In this document: positions 25,050-37,564 of the stretch, one piece after another | Layout of the letters: each line of letters starts with the position of its first letter | Numbering within the stretch: the stretch's first letter is position 1 | DNA from: Pycnopodia helianthoides | Lineage: Eukaryota > Echinodermata > Asteroidea > Forcipulatida > Asteriidae | Assembly (NCBI GenBank): GCA_032158295.1 | Contig: CM063259.1 | Location: 632,501 to 696,500 of the forward strand | DNA: 64,000 nt | Direction of reading: 5' to 3' | The notes under the pieces: model-generated | What the model was told of the DNA's origin: nothing | Seen by the model: the letters and a program-made list of their open reading frames with translations, nothing else | The model's database searches: none | Translations under genes and position numbers: made by a program

Positions 25050-25875
25050 TCGTCAGTTATAGTATTATTATCAACAAACAGTAAATGAGTCCCTGGTTCG
25101 AACTCGCCAGATCAGTTGTTTATTTAATTTCTCAAAAACTATGACAGCATTTCAGGCACAAATATTTCAAGGGAAGTTTTTCACTGTGACCATCGTTGTA
25201 CGATGTAAGTTATATGTAAATCTAGTAATTCTGTGTTCATTTGCTCTCACCAAGGTTATGCAAACCCTTTGAAGTTCAATAAAAACTGAAATAACAAATC
25301 ACAACTAAATAGAACAAACACTCATCTTGGAGATATGGAGCTTTCACGGACAGGTGTCCAAACAGCGATCATAAGATTCATAATACATTAATCGAATCGT
25401 GATGACCGCCATCCGCCCCTTGATACTAGTTCCGATTTAGGTTGCGCCCCATCCACAGCAATCTGTAGATCACTTGAGATAAAGTAGTGCAGTAAGAGCT
25501 CTCGGAGGTGAGGTTGAGTCTTTGGAAGGGATAGTAGTTCTTCGCACACGCAGTGTCCATTAAAGGGACTGGACACGTTTGGTAATTACTCAAAACAAAT
25601 ATTAGCTTAAAAACTTACTTGGTAACGAGCAATGGAGAGCTGTTGATAGTATAAAACATTGTGGGAAACGACTCGAAGAAACGTACTTTTTGAGAAAGAG
25701 GTAATTTCTCACTTAAATATTAAAAGACTTCCGGCCAGAAGTCTTTTATTATGCACCTGAAAGCACACAAATTTGTGCAACGAGGGTGTTTTTTATTTCA
25801 TTATTTTCTTGCAACTGCGATGACCAATCGAGTCCAAATTTTCACAGATTTGTTTTATTATGCATATGATGGGGT
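25050..25875. repeat. Dispersed duplication, copy 1 (826 bp)
   Basis: Matches 28081-28907 in the same orientation with roughly eight single-base or small differences by eye. It contains part of a T2 MITE (about 25127-25276) and the first part of a T1 MITE (from 25560). Homology stops at …ATGATGGGGT in the T1 element; copy 1 continues with the rest of T1 and copy 2 does not. Confidence 0.93.
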
Positions 25876-25931
25876 ACACCAAGTGAAAATACTTGTTTTT
25901 GACAATTACCAAAGGTGTCCAGTGCCTTTAA
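25560..25931. mobile_element. MITE-like element, family T1
   Basis: Ends are TTAAAGGGACTGGACACG and AAAGGTGTCCAGTGCCTTTAA, forming terminal inverted repeats. The centre has a perfect hairpin AAAAGACTTCCGGCC / AGAAGTCTTTT. Family members lie at 28591, 36833 and 58531. Non-coding. Confidence 0.85.
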
Positions 25932-26795
25932 GCTTGCAATTGAACCAACCAATTTCCGTGGCCAATACGCGGAGCGTCATGTATTCGTTTATTGATCTGA
26001 TGTGAGCTCCCACGGGCCCGATTTATCCCGCTGCAATGGTCGGGGGACTAGTTTGGTCACAGACAGCAAAGTTGTGGCTATGGGAATTGACAACGCCTAC
26101 AAACCCTTATCCATAACCAATCTATATTACGAGGAAATAAAGAAGGGGAGTTTTATCTCGAAGTATACATAAATATCAGACTGTAAAGCTCAGGACTGAG
26201 ACTTTTTGGAAGAGACTCAATCCGACAGGTCACTGATTTAATTAAAGTACGAACCAATTCACCAGGGAATGTTTATCCATCTGAAATACTGTCAAAATAG
26301 AGGTATAAGAAGCAAATAGAATTTGCAATGAACACCTCAAAAAATGCTGCTGGTTTCGCAGCGACAGAACAAAACAATTAGGTTGTTGAACTCGCACAGA
26401 ATCTCTGAAGAAAATGTAAACGATGTAGGTTGACGTGTCATGCCCAAAGGAACAAATTGACGTAATTATATTTTGTTTATTTCAATTTTGGGTTGAACGA
26501 AGAATTGTTTTTCTTTGTTCAATCCCAAATTATTTAAAAATTACCAAGTCGGTTTCCCTTGTTGCTATTTACTTGTTTATTTTAATCCAGACTTGCAGCC
26601 TCAGTGCAGCAAACCTTAACTCTTTTTCTTACTAATATTTGCCTGGGAACGCTTTGCTGCCATTTCGTTTGTTTTTGTCTTTGTGTATACGTTGTTTCTC
26701 ATTTCCCATTAAGAAGAAAGCACAATTTTAAGTAAGTCAACGGACGATATCACGAAGTGAAATTTAGATATTTCCTCCACTCTACAACACTAAAA

Positions 26796-26834
<39 letters not shown>

Positions 26835-28080
26835 CCACACAAACCCACAAAACATAATATTGTCGAGAAGCGTAACTTTACATTGGTTACCCTCAAGTAA
26901 TTTAACCAAAGCAACCGTAAATCTTAACGATGCATTTTTCATCCTGGCCGTGCGGTCAAATTTCCGGATTGCGCCAAAATTTTCCCTCACTCCCGGAAAC
27001 AGCATCATCCTGGGTAAACAAGAATGATGATGTTTGCACTTGTTTACTCAGGTGAGTCATTGAGAGAAAGGTTGGTTGGGGGGTGGAATGATGAGAAAGA
27101 AGAGCGACCTATATGGTGACAAAAGGCCTTAGTCGAGATTACTTTAGATGCTAGAATGATAATTACGGCTATGAATAAATATGCTAACTGTTTCATGTAT
27201 ATAGCAACCATCGGTCAGTGTAGCTATGTGAACCACTATTACACTGACTGGAAAGAGAATCATCCATCTATAGAAAGATCAAGCGCACTACTTTGCGTGG
27301 AGGGATATTGTGAAAAAAAAATTGCCCTTGCGGGAAAGATCTATTTTACTCAGTCAAAGTGCTTTTTTAAAAGCGTGCGCATTATTGGCAAACTGTGAGA
27401 TTGTGTAAAACTGGGGCGCACTTGGGTTCACAACAGCGATTTACATTATACTGGTGCCTGACAACGCACTGAGGCTATGATAGAGACATTGTGCTAGTCT
27501 CCTGCAGGAGGAACTAGAGTATTGATGTTGTAACTGCTTCGACATAGAACTATATGTTATTGTCAATGATACCTTAGCCTTTGGATCCCCATCCCAAACC
27601 CACCCCCATCCGAAGAACTCGAAAAGCACTGACTTTGGTGATATGCACATCTTTAATTTATGTTGAAACAGTCATTTTTTAAACATATGTTTTCTCAACA
27701 AGTAAAATCTGTATACAGCTGAAATGTTCACGACCACAGGTGACTTTTATTGTATCTTTATTGATTGTTTTGCTTATAAATCATCACCACGCTGACAAAA
27801 ACCACACAATGACCCCGCCTTCAACGTGAGTTAACAGACGTGTAATATTGAAAATTAGTGCATCACGAAACTGAAATTGACGTAAGATCCCATCTACAAG
27901 TTGAACCTGCTCATTAATTTCAACAGAGGGCGTAATTCTCTCTAGCCAGCAAGAAAGAACAACTAGGTTTAGGTTGGGTTATTGTTCTCGGGAGGTGCAA
28001 CATGCGTTCAAGGGGAAACACAAATGGCTGATCAAGGGTTGTGAGCAGGAGGCTCAAGCCCAAGCCTCCCCACCCTACCC
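25932..28080. other. Intergenic spacer between duplication copies
   Basis: About 2.1 kb of mostly unique AT-rich sequence with the (AC)n tract. No supported gene. Confidence 0.45.
26797..26831 (+). repeat. (AC)n microsatellite
   Basis: About 16 AC dinucleotides. Confidence 0.95.
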
Positions 28081-28907
28081 TCGTCAGTTATAGTGTTATT
28101 ATCAACAAACAGTAAATGAGTCCCTGGTTCGAACTCGCCAGATCAGTTGAAAATTTAATTTCTCAAAAACTATGACAGCATTTCAGGCACAAATATTTCA
28201 AGGGAAGTTTTTCACTGTGACCATCGTTGTACGATGTAAGTTATATGTAAATCTAGTAATTCTGTGTTCATTTGCTGTCACCAAGGTTATGCAAACCCTT
28301 TGAAGTTCAATAAAAACTGAAATAACAAATCACAACTAAATAGAACAAACACTCATCTTGGAGATATGGAGCTTTCACGGACAGGTGTCCAAACAGCGAT
28401 CATAAGATTCATAATACATTAATCGAATCGTGATGACCGCCATCCGCCCCTTGATACTAGTTCCGATTTAGGTTGCGCCCCATCCACAGCAATCTGTAGA
28501 TCACTTGAGATAAAGTAGTGCAGTAAGAGCTCTCGGAGGTGAGGTTGAGTCTTTGGAAGGGATAGTAGTTCTTCGCACACGCAGTGTCCATTAAAGGGAC
28601 TGGACACGTTTGGTAATTACTCAAAACAAACATTAGCTTAAAAACTTACTTGGTAACGAGCAATGAAGAGCTTTTGATAGTATAAAACATTGTGGGAAAC
28701 GACTCCGAAGAAACGTACTTTTTGAGAAAGAGGTAATTTCTCACTTAAATATTAAAAGACTTCCGGCCAGAAGTCTTTTATTATGCACCTGAAAGCACAC
28801 AAATTTGTGCAACGAGGGTGTTTTTTATTTCATTATTTTCTTGCAACTGCGATGACCAATCGAGTCCAAATTTTCACAGATTTGTTTTATTATGCATATG
28901 ATGGGGT
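28081..28907. repeat. Dispersed duplication, copy 2 (827 bp)
   Basis: Second copy of 25050-25875, about 3.03 kb downstream and in direct orientation. Differences include GATCAGTTGAAAA against GATCAGTTGTTTA and one extra C in GACTCCGAAG. The T1 element inside it is cut at GATGGGGT and joins unrelated sequence, so the duplication breakpoint falls in the MITE. Confidence 0.93.
28591..28907. mobile_element. T1 MITE, 3'-truncated
   Basis: Same element as at 25560, carried by the duplication and missing its last 55 or so bases. Confidence 0.8.
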
Positions 28908-29969
28908 GCAATGGTTGTGTACTTTTCATAGAAGTGCTTGGGCAGGTACATCCAGTAGGCAGACGGGGTAGGCTCTGAAAGATAACCGTTAGGTGCAACT
29001 CAAACTGATCTCATCATTTAAAATCTCAAAAAATGGTACACATTGGGAACTGTACTGATCAAACAGGATCATGGCTGCAGGTGACAGTTCAAATTAGACA
29101 GAAATAGTCACTGACCAGGTCCGGGTACTCCTGGCACAGGAAGCCTGACATTGTTCCGGTTGACTACTCGTTTGATCACAATCTGAATAATGCAAGCTGC
29201 AATGGTGAGATTCGTGTTGACATGACATGAATTAATCCGGACCCAAGGCAAGTTTACATCGTTGAACAGCCGTATAAATTGATAACAACAGTACCAGGCT
29301 GTGCCGAGTTTGGCGTTGCTTGGCAAATATTAGGTTATAGGGAAGAAACAACAGTAGTCTCGGGAGTCCAAAGGTTGTTAATAATGTAATTGCAACTTAT
29401 TAGCTATTACACGTACAAAAAGGTTATAAATGCAAACAAAATAACTAAACTTGTGATTTTCTTGTCAATTACCTCCGAGGGCGAATAAAAACGAAACAAC
29501 GACGAAATGGAAAAATACAATATAAACCAGTTTGCTTTGTCCGAACACAACGCCAATTTCCGCATTCCGTAAATATTTATTTAGTGACGCTCAATCATCC
29601 GTACAGTGCGTTACTCAGCAATTTTTCAGCAGTTCAGCCTATGAATTTAAGATTATAAATATGAGATAAATGACGATTAATCTACCTAGTCTCCAAATGG
29701 AAACCTGTTCTTTAATTGCAAGGGTGAATACTGCAATTTGAGTCTCCAAACATAATGAACTAAAACGTATATACTGTTTACTTTCGTTACGTATAGACCG
29801 TTTACTTTCGTTGCGTATATTTGGTTAACATAGTTCGGGTGGGAGGTTTTTTGTTTTAGTTGTAATTGAAACTTTGCGTGTTATGTAACTACTTTTGAAC
29901 TTAGGTTTCGTCTGAGCAATGTAATAGTCTTTTTTCCCTTCTCTTTAATCAAACAAATTCATTCCCTCG

Positions 29970-30095
29970 AAATGTTATTTCGTTCCCGCAAAATATTATT
30001 TCGCTCCCTCGAGAGAATATTAGTATGTGTAGTATGTTAATTCGTTCCATCGAAATAACATTTTAAGGGGGACGAAATAATACTTCGGAGGGACA
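29970..30095. repeat. Imperfect inverted repeat, ATTATTTCG words
   Basis: TCCCTCGAAATGTTATTTCG and TATTATTTCGCTCCCTCG on the left are complemented by ATCGAAATAACATTTTA and GACGAAATAATACTTCGG on the right. Probably a small foldback element beside the retroelement remnant. Confidence 0.5.
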
Positions 30096-30276
30096 TGCCC
30101 CTTTATGAGCTGTGGTCATTCTGGAGATAACTGGTGGTGTAACAACTGATCCATTGGTTTCTCCTGAAGATGAACAAACCTGATGGAAATGCATCGTTTG
30201 TAGACAACACATCAGGGAATCTGACTCCTTTACCAGCCATACAGGTGTCAACGTGCTGTACAGGAAGAACCCATAG

Positions 30277-30813
30277 TTGCCTACCGACGACGCCCATGCA
30301 CACAGTCTCAGGGATCTCATCGTCCGGGCAGAAGTCCCCCCCCCCCCCATTATTGATGATGTTAATCCCCCTTTGCCACAGGGTACTTTTAGGTGTTCCA
30401 ACACATCAAAATGCATCGTTTGTAGACAACACATCGGGGAATCAGACTCCTTTACCAGCCATACTGGTGGTACCACCCATAAGACAAGGGGTCATGTCAC
30501 CTGCACCACAACTAATCTAATCTATCTAATATCTCGCAGAGTTTGTGGTGTTCAATATATAGGTGAAACAAGAACTACACTGAAGAGGCGTTTCTACGGC
30601 CACAGATCCACAGTCAACACCCACAAGCTGGATACACCTGTAGGACACCACTTCAATCTTCCTAACCACTCCGTTTTTGACATGAATTTACAGGGCATTG
30701 AGGCACTAGGTAAACACAGAGAGACTGTCCGTCTGAGTAGGGAGAAATTGTGGATAAGGCGCATAAAGACCATTCAACTCCATGGTTTGAACATCCAAGA
30801 AGGAAATGACTAA
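30277..30813 (+). pseudogene. GIY-YIG endonuclease fragment of Penelope-like element
   Basis: The recognisable part starts around CSNTSKCIVC and TTNLIYLISRRVCG and continues as VQYIGETRTTLKRRFYGHR, the GIY-YIG core with its conserved Arg helix. It then has PVGHHFNLPNHS and REKLWIRRIKTIQLHGLN before the stop. This is the C-terminal nuclease layout of Penelope-like elements, which nicks target DNA for reverse transcription. Upstream residues are not element-like: the first part of the frame crosses a C13 tract and the internal 65 bp duplication, so the N-terminal section is scrambled. No reverse transcriptase precedes it. The fragment is probably inactive; selection on it is unlikely. Confidence 0.8.
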
Positions 30814-31120
30814 TAACCCTTTGTCTTTGCCTTCTCCCTTTCCCCCACAGATATCCATATTTTTAGTCTGCCCTATTAACTAATTATACTTTTCTTCCAA
30901 CCTTCCATTTTGTCCTTTGTGTTTCCAACTTCTTGTGGTCAAGCCATCCCCTTCCCTCCACCCCCCCTTTGTCTCCATAATCCCTGCCTACCCCCTGCCC
31001 CTTCTGAATGCTTCTTGCTTTTCTCTCTCCACTCTCTCTATTCATGTATTTCCACTTGACTGCTCTTGTCACCCTTGTATGCATGTATGTGTGTTGTCTT
31101 GTCATTTAGCGTTCGAGAAA

Positions 31121-31143
31121 GACTCTGCTAGGGTCGAAACGTC
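31121..31143 (+). ncRNA. Hammerhead-like remnant in the retroelement end
   Basis: GACTC/GGGTC forms a 5 bp stem and is directly followed by GAAACGTC, as in stem II and the GAAA core of hammerhead ribozymes known from Penelope-like elements. The expected CTGATGA before the stem reads CGAGAAA here, so catalysis is not expected. Confidence 0.35.
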
Positions 31144-31200
31144 AGGCCACTAACTAATCTTTTGAAATGTTGAGTTGTTACACCTACCAGTTCATTTCAG

Positions 31201-32771
31201 AACCGATAGAGATTTTGCTACATTCATAGCATCACAACCAACCTTGGTGCCCTCATCGTATGGTACGAAGTAATTGATGTTCTGTTAATTTGTTTCACGG
31301 GTTATTTGCTACGGAAACGAACCAATTCTTACCTATCAATTTGGATTATGTAATTTACATAAAGCCTTGATCGTTGCTAAGGGAACCGTGCAGGCCACTT
31401 CCTGGTGGGAACCATACAGCTCAAGTGACCTCACGAGTATTTAGCGGACAGTCATTGTATCACAGACCTTATCAGTACTGTCCAGCGCACACCTGGAGTT
31501 ACGTATAATATCAAATACCACTCACAACACAAAATACCACTCATAACACGACTGTCAGTAAACGTGAAGCATCAATCGAGCCTGTTTCAGAAGGACAGCT
31601 CTACTTAAGGTAAATGTTACTACTGGGTTTAATTTTGAAACTTAGGTTTGCAATTGTATTTTATTTTGATGAGGTATGATATCCCCACCTCGGTTTTGAT
31701 AAATAATTGATAAGGTTTAATTGATGACATACATGCATCATGGTTATAAAGACAAATAACATCAATTAATAGTAGTATTACATAAACATTGTTTATTGTG
31801 ATGACGCCTTGGAAGAATACCTTACCGGTGTGAGCAAAAGTGCTAATTATCATAAAATTTTTCATATTTATTTTGTTAACGCAAACCTTAGGTTCTGAAA
31901 TGAAATTTAATATTTCGATATCTGTATTCGTTTGACACCAGCATCTTGCAAAGCATCGCTATAAATTGAAGATGTGGTGAGTTTACGGGGTCAACAACGA
32001 ATGCGTATGAAATTCCGACCCGTTTATTATAGTTTGGTGAGGTTGAAAATGTCAGCAAACTACATTACGGGTAGAATTCTGGCCGCGGCTGTGAAGAACG
32101 TGTTCCAGATTTTAAAAATAAATATCATTTTGAAAGGCTGAGAAGTGAAATATAAATGCACATTTTGTCGTGATTATAAAAACACCGACAAAAAGTCACA
32201 GGAAGACGTCGAGTATTTTTAAGAACAAAGTATGACAAAAATTCAATCCCCTCCTCTTTTCATCTGAGTTTTAGGAACAAGGGGTAACAAAATCTATCCC
32301 CTTACTTAAATTATTACCATTCAATCCACAAATGAACCCTTTTTGTCAGCTTTCTCAATATTGAAGCATACATTCAAATTAAGGCCTTGATGCAGTCATC
32401 TCACCTTCAATTATCATTTAAAATTAAAGATGACCGAGACGGCTCCACAAAGAAAGTTTGACAACTGTTTTTCTGTATTTGTGCTCAAGCATTCTACATG
32501 AGTTTGTTACCCCATGTTCTTGTTCACTTAACTTTGCAGTTTAAATCGAGGTATATCATAAAATAGACAAAACTGACGATCTTTGAACGACATAGTACCA
32601 GACTTGAATTAAAAGAATAATCTAATACAGTTTTGAAGCTGTTATGAGGAAGAATAAATATTCATACATTGAGTAGAAGTTGAGATATGAAACTGGAAAG
32701 AGAAAAAACACCAAAACCCCAGCGTTTTGCAATATTAAAAAAATGTTTACATATTCTAAATGTAGTTCTCT
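31201..32771. other. Intergenic, no gene seen
   Basis: AT-rich spacer between the retroelement remnant and the T2 MITE. No supported gene or clear repeat. Confidence 0.45.
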
Positions 32772-33134
32772 TTAAAGGTATTATACAGAATTGGTAGAGC
32801 TGACAAAACAGTCGCAAACAAAGTTCATGTTTTGTGTGATAAACCATATACATGAAATAACAAACCTGTGAAAATTTGAGCTCAATTGGTCATCGAGGTC
32901 ACGAGAAAATAGTGAAAAGAGACCTTATGTGTTTTCTGTTTTTCAAACATCGAGTTTATTATCGCGCGCGATAAAAACTATTGTTTTATTCATTATCAGA
33001 AACGACAGCATTTTAGGCAGAACTATTTTAAGGAACCCTTTCTACCATTATTTAATTTAAGTCATGTAAGTTATGTGTGAATCTGTGAACATTTGTGTTT
33101 TTCGATCTTACCAATAGTGTACAGGGCCTTTAAA
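32772..33134. mobile_element. MITE-like element, family T2
   Basis: Ends TTAAAGGTATTATACAG and TGTACAGGGCCTTTAAA, interior ATGAAATAACAAACCTGTG, AATTTGAGCTCAATTGGTC and a central ATCGCGCGCGAT palindrome. Same family as 9955 and 51760. Confidence 0.75.
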
Positions 33135-33549
33135 GTAAGTGATGCACGACAAACAGTACTTTTTACTTCAAGGTTTTTTTTCAATTGTCATTTTCTATCA
33201 GCCCCATTTAACACAGTAATAATGCACAATTGACACGCTTTGTGTCCTTACTCTATGGTGTACCACAGTGCTGTTGAAGGTCATGCTGTACTTAGAAATC
33301 GTGAAAGATTTGCAATGATTTGCAATTTTTTTTTCGCCAAAGGAAGTGTTCAAGGAAACAATAACACCTTTAAATCAAGTACAGTTCAAGGACTAAAACA
33401 GCTTTGAGTGAAATAAAGTTTAACACCTCCCCAAAAAATCAATACATTTTTAATCATACAAACTCAAAGCAACATAAAACTGACGATGCTGTTGTCTTAA
33501 ATTATTGTAACTATATGAAACGTAGTTTTTTTTTTTAATAATAACGAGT

Positions 33550-33660
33550 ATGCTTGGGTAGTAAGCATTATATACGAAGTGTGGACCTGAGAACAAAAGA
33601 AGTCCCCAGATGGCAGGGTTTTGAAACACTATGTGGACTTACACACGTCCACAATTTATT
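33550..33660. repeat. Dispersed repeat, family T11
   Basis: Shares GAAGTGTGGACCTGAGAACA, AAACACTATGTGGAC and the term ACACGTCCACA, in inverted orientation, with about 52188-52290 inside gene C. Short and non-coding. Confidence 0.5.
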
Positions 33661-34438
33661 TTTTACAATGTTGAATAGTATGATTTTCCTTAAGTGTACA
33701 AAACAAAGGAATGGTCACAGAGGGTATGTAACACAGAGTTGTGTGTGTTTGAACAGATTCAAGATGATGATGAAGAAGAAGAAGAATCAAATTTTGTTTT
33801 GTTTTAGGGGTTGAAGTTGATTCCATACAAGTTAATTATAACTAACATATACTATTTATAATAACGAGTATGCCTGTAACAGGATTTTAACAGGATTAAA
33901 GAAGAATAAGCAGATTATGTTGTTCAAGGTTGTGAAGTTGGTCTCGTACTGGGTCACGACGATTTATAAGAACGAACATTTCTATTGATTAAAGCCACCA
34001 GTCGAGGCCAAACCAACCAGCTCTCTTCAGAGCTACCACCTCTTCAAAAATGTTCTTTCCTTAAGCCTCTTCAACCAGGTCGCCCACTCGTTGTACTTCT
34101 TGTTCTGATTGTCTACTAGCAATACACATTTTGCCTCTTTCGTCCTTCGCAGCTCATTCTCTGATCCAGTGGCCAGTACTGTGATATTCAACTAGCTTTT
34201 CCCTCGTACTGCTGCACTCTGGGGCTTCTTGCTTTTCTATTATCTTGTTGTCCATTATGTCACTATCTATTGCAGTTCTGAAGAAAGATGTAAAATATTC
34301 TACCCCTTCAGCTCATGCCTGTTTTCCTTTCCATCTGACCTTGTGCTGTGTGATTTTGTTCATAATATTTGCCTTTTCTTTTTTCATTGCAGACGATAAT
34401 TCTTTGCTATCGACAAGACCATTCTCAAAACTCCAAAG

Positions 34439-37400
34439 ATGTACGCAGTATTATTGCTCTTCCTTGTTCCAGCCGTCCTGGCTAGCAGCAGCGGCCCGCC
34501 CGTCTCTATTGCCGGACTGTGCGATGACATGATTCCAACTGGACACAACGGAGGGGTCAGCTTGGCAACAGATACGGCCAACCCACCGTACACGATCACC
34601 ACAAGTGCAGACATGTACACTGCCGGTGGTACAGTAATGGGTAAGTGCTGTTTTTTAATGCGTGTATAATTCTAAATAAGAATGTCTACAATTCTTGGAC
34701 GCCATTTGAAGTTCGTCTGTGTGTGACACATTGTTCTTAATTCTGCACCTGTAAATAGTGCACTTTTCTCTTTTCTTTGGCACCTTATCCACCTGACTGT
34801 TGACGTCACTTTTCCCACGACAACCCAGTTTAGCCCAAATTGGGCTGCGAGGGGATTATTCAAACAAGTAACAGTCTTCCAAGAAGCATTTCTGCTTCGG
34901 AGAGACTTTGAGGACAGTAGGTGGAAGCACACTTACCAGGTAAATTCATTCAATGAACAGTAGCTTGGTAAGTCTGCTGCCACCTAGCGCTCCAAAGTTT
35001 CCCGTTGAGGGGGCTGACCCGTCACATTACACTGATATTCGTATGCACTTGACTCATGGGATTTGTGCTCATGGATACTGCGTGACATAGCGAGTGAGCT
35101 TCAAGTTCTCTTATAACGGGGCTGTAAATCGTTATACAGCACGACAAATGTTCTTTATAACGGCGTTCTACCGGGGGAAACCCTCACGCATTATAGCTCC
35201 AATCTGTTGCCGGATTCGAACTGGGGATCAAAAGGCGAAAGGCTTTTAGAAGAAACTGCTTTTAAGGCAACCTGAATGCTCCAAACACGCATTGATATAC
35301 GCAACGGTTATAAATAATTGAGAAAAGACATTACACATTTTTTTTCTCCTAAAATCAAAATTAAGTATTCCAGACAACTTGGAATTAACCACGTGAACAT
35401 CAAAAAAAGTATTGAGTTGAATTGAAAACGAAGCAAGATAAACAGTCAAACAAATAAAACAACAACGAAAATCTCACTGTATTTTTGTCTGTGGGTTATT
35501 CCTAGTGACCGTTACCGGGACAGGGGCAAATATGTTCAAGGGCTTCTTCGTTCAGGCACGCCGTACCGATCCAGCCATGGACAACGATGTAGCAATTGGT
35601 ACGTTCTCCAGTCCACCGGCTAACACACAGCTCCTGACATGTCACACTGTCGCTAATGTAAGTACCAGGGCCCAATTTCATGGAGCTGCTTAAGTAAACA
35701 ATTTGCTTAAGCACGAAAATAGCTTGCTTATTTTACACATGTTACTGGCCAAAATTTCATGCCTTATACATTGCTTGTGACTGGTATTTAGCTGTTGTTT
35801 ACTTAGCATAACAATTGAGTGTATAGTCTTGGCCGGTAGTCTGATTTTTCTAAGCAATGATTTTTTTGCTTAAGCAAAATTTTGTGCTTAAGCAGCTCCA
35901 TGAAATTGGGCCCAGCTTCTAGCTCTGGTTTGGGTTTCTGTTAACACTTACCTAGCATCAAGTATTCCACAATTATCCCTCTATTGTAAACAAAAACAAA
36001 AAACCAAACAAAAAAGTAGCTGTGACTTCCTTTTTGAAATCGTTACACAACTGAGTGGTATTGACTTAAGGTTTGCAACATTCCTGACTACGATATCATT
36101 GGTGAGTAAATCTTGTTTATTAATGCGATTAGGAATTGACGGGTGATGGTGTGCCTGGGTATAATAAACACCCTTTAGCCCAAAGATGTACACTGGGTAG
36201 ACAACAGATGGGTGAATCTTGGGTGAAAATACAACTAGTATACCGGTCAAAAAAAGGGAATAGGATTATATAAGTTGATCTCTTATCTAGAAGGAACCGA
36301 ACAACGAACGATTTAAAGTGAGTTATGCACTAACTAGTGGCTTTGCTACTCCGGCTGCAAAACACGTGGTTCCCAGAAGGGTTAAGTTGACTCATCTAGA
36401 GCTACCTCATGATGGCGCACTACATTTTGAATCCAGTATTGGGCAAATAGGCTTAATCAATTGTAATCTTATGTTACATTTCTGCTGCAGTCGGCATGGG
36501 GACACTCTAATAGCAATGAGCGGTCATCAGTTGCAGTTACCTGGAATGCTCCTATGATGACGGAAGGACCAGTCGAGTTCAGGTAAAGTCATTGTAAATT
36601 TGTTTTAACTCGCAGTAGTTAAACTCTCGCAGCACCACGATATATGAAAAGGAATAAACTGTATTGGGGTCCATACCGTTCATATTTTAAAATAAACGTT
36701 AGAAATGAGTCAAGAAGTCATTGGTTGATACTGCACATGACTTTCTCCACATTGGTACTATCCAGGCATTTGATGCATATTGTGAAACACACCTTAATTG
36801 TTCTATAAATGAGCTGTTCCCAGTGGAGTCTTTTAAAGGCACTGGACACTATTGGTAATTACTCAAAATAATTGTTAGCATAAAAACTTACTTGGTAAAG
36901 AGCAATGGAGAGCCGTTGATAGTATAAAACATTGTGAGAAACAGCTCCCGCTGAAGTAACGTAGTTTTTGAGAAAAATAATTTCTTAGTAAAATATTTGA
37001 ATTGATTTTGAGACCTCACGCGTGAAGTTTCTAAATCAAGCACCCATGCATCTGAAAGCCCACAACTTCGTGTGACAATGGTGTTTTTCTTCCATTATTA
37101 TCTCGCAACTTCGAAGACCAATTGATTTCAAATTTTCACAGGTTTGTTATTTTGTGCATATGTTGAGATACACCAAGTGAGAAAACTGGTCTTTGACAAT
37201 TACCAAAGGTGTCCAGTGTCTTTAAGACCCGTAAACTAATTTAAGTTAAAGATTGTCAAAGGACCTGTTCTTTTAGTAGATAACTCTCAACCATTATTAA
37301 TATTTTTCTGTCATTTACGTTTTGTCAAAAAAAGGGCCACCATTGTGAAGGGCGTTCCAGACCGGTCATATTTTTACCTTAATGTTACGTCTACTGAGGT

Positions 37401-37525
37401 AGCCTTCATGGCGAGTACCGGTACCCAACCCCGTAAGTTCATCGAATTATGTCAAAAATATATAGTTGTAAGATAGGAATACTACATTGTGTATTAAAAG
37501 ATAACAAGTATTTTAAATGGTAACC

Positions 37526-37564
<39 letters not shown>

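Larger units (their letters stand above)
30100..31200 (+). mobile_element. Decayed Penelope-like retroelement, 3' part
   Basis: The 3' portion of a Penelope-like element: the end of the GIY-YIG endonuclease frame (30277-30813), a pyrimidine-rich 3' region, and a hairpin plus GAAACGTC motif at 31121-31143. The reverse transcriptase part is absent, consistent with the frequent 5' truncation of this class. An internal repeat of about 65 bp (CATCGTTTGTAGACAACACA…CTTTACCAGCCATAC) occurs at about 30188 and 30413. Confidence 0.75.

Noticed and set aside
25388..25576. 62-codon minus-strand frame repeated at 28419-28607
   Set aside because: Identical because the DNA is duplicated; it overlaps MITE sequence and has no domain.
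30884..31153. Frames of 73 and 78 codons downstream of the GIY-YIG fragment
   Set aside because: Pyrimidine-rich 3' region of the retroelement; compositional.
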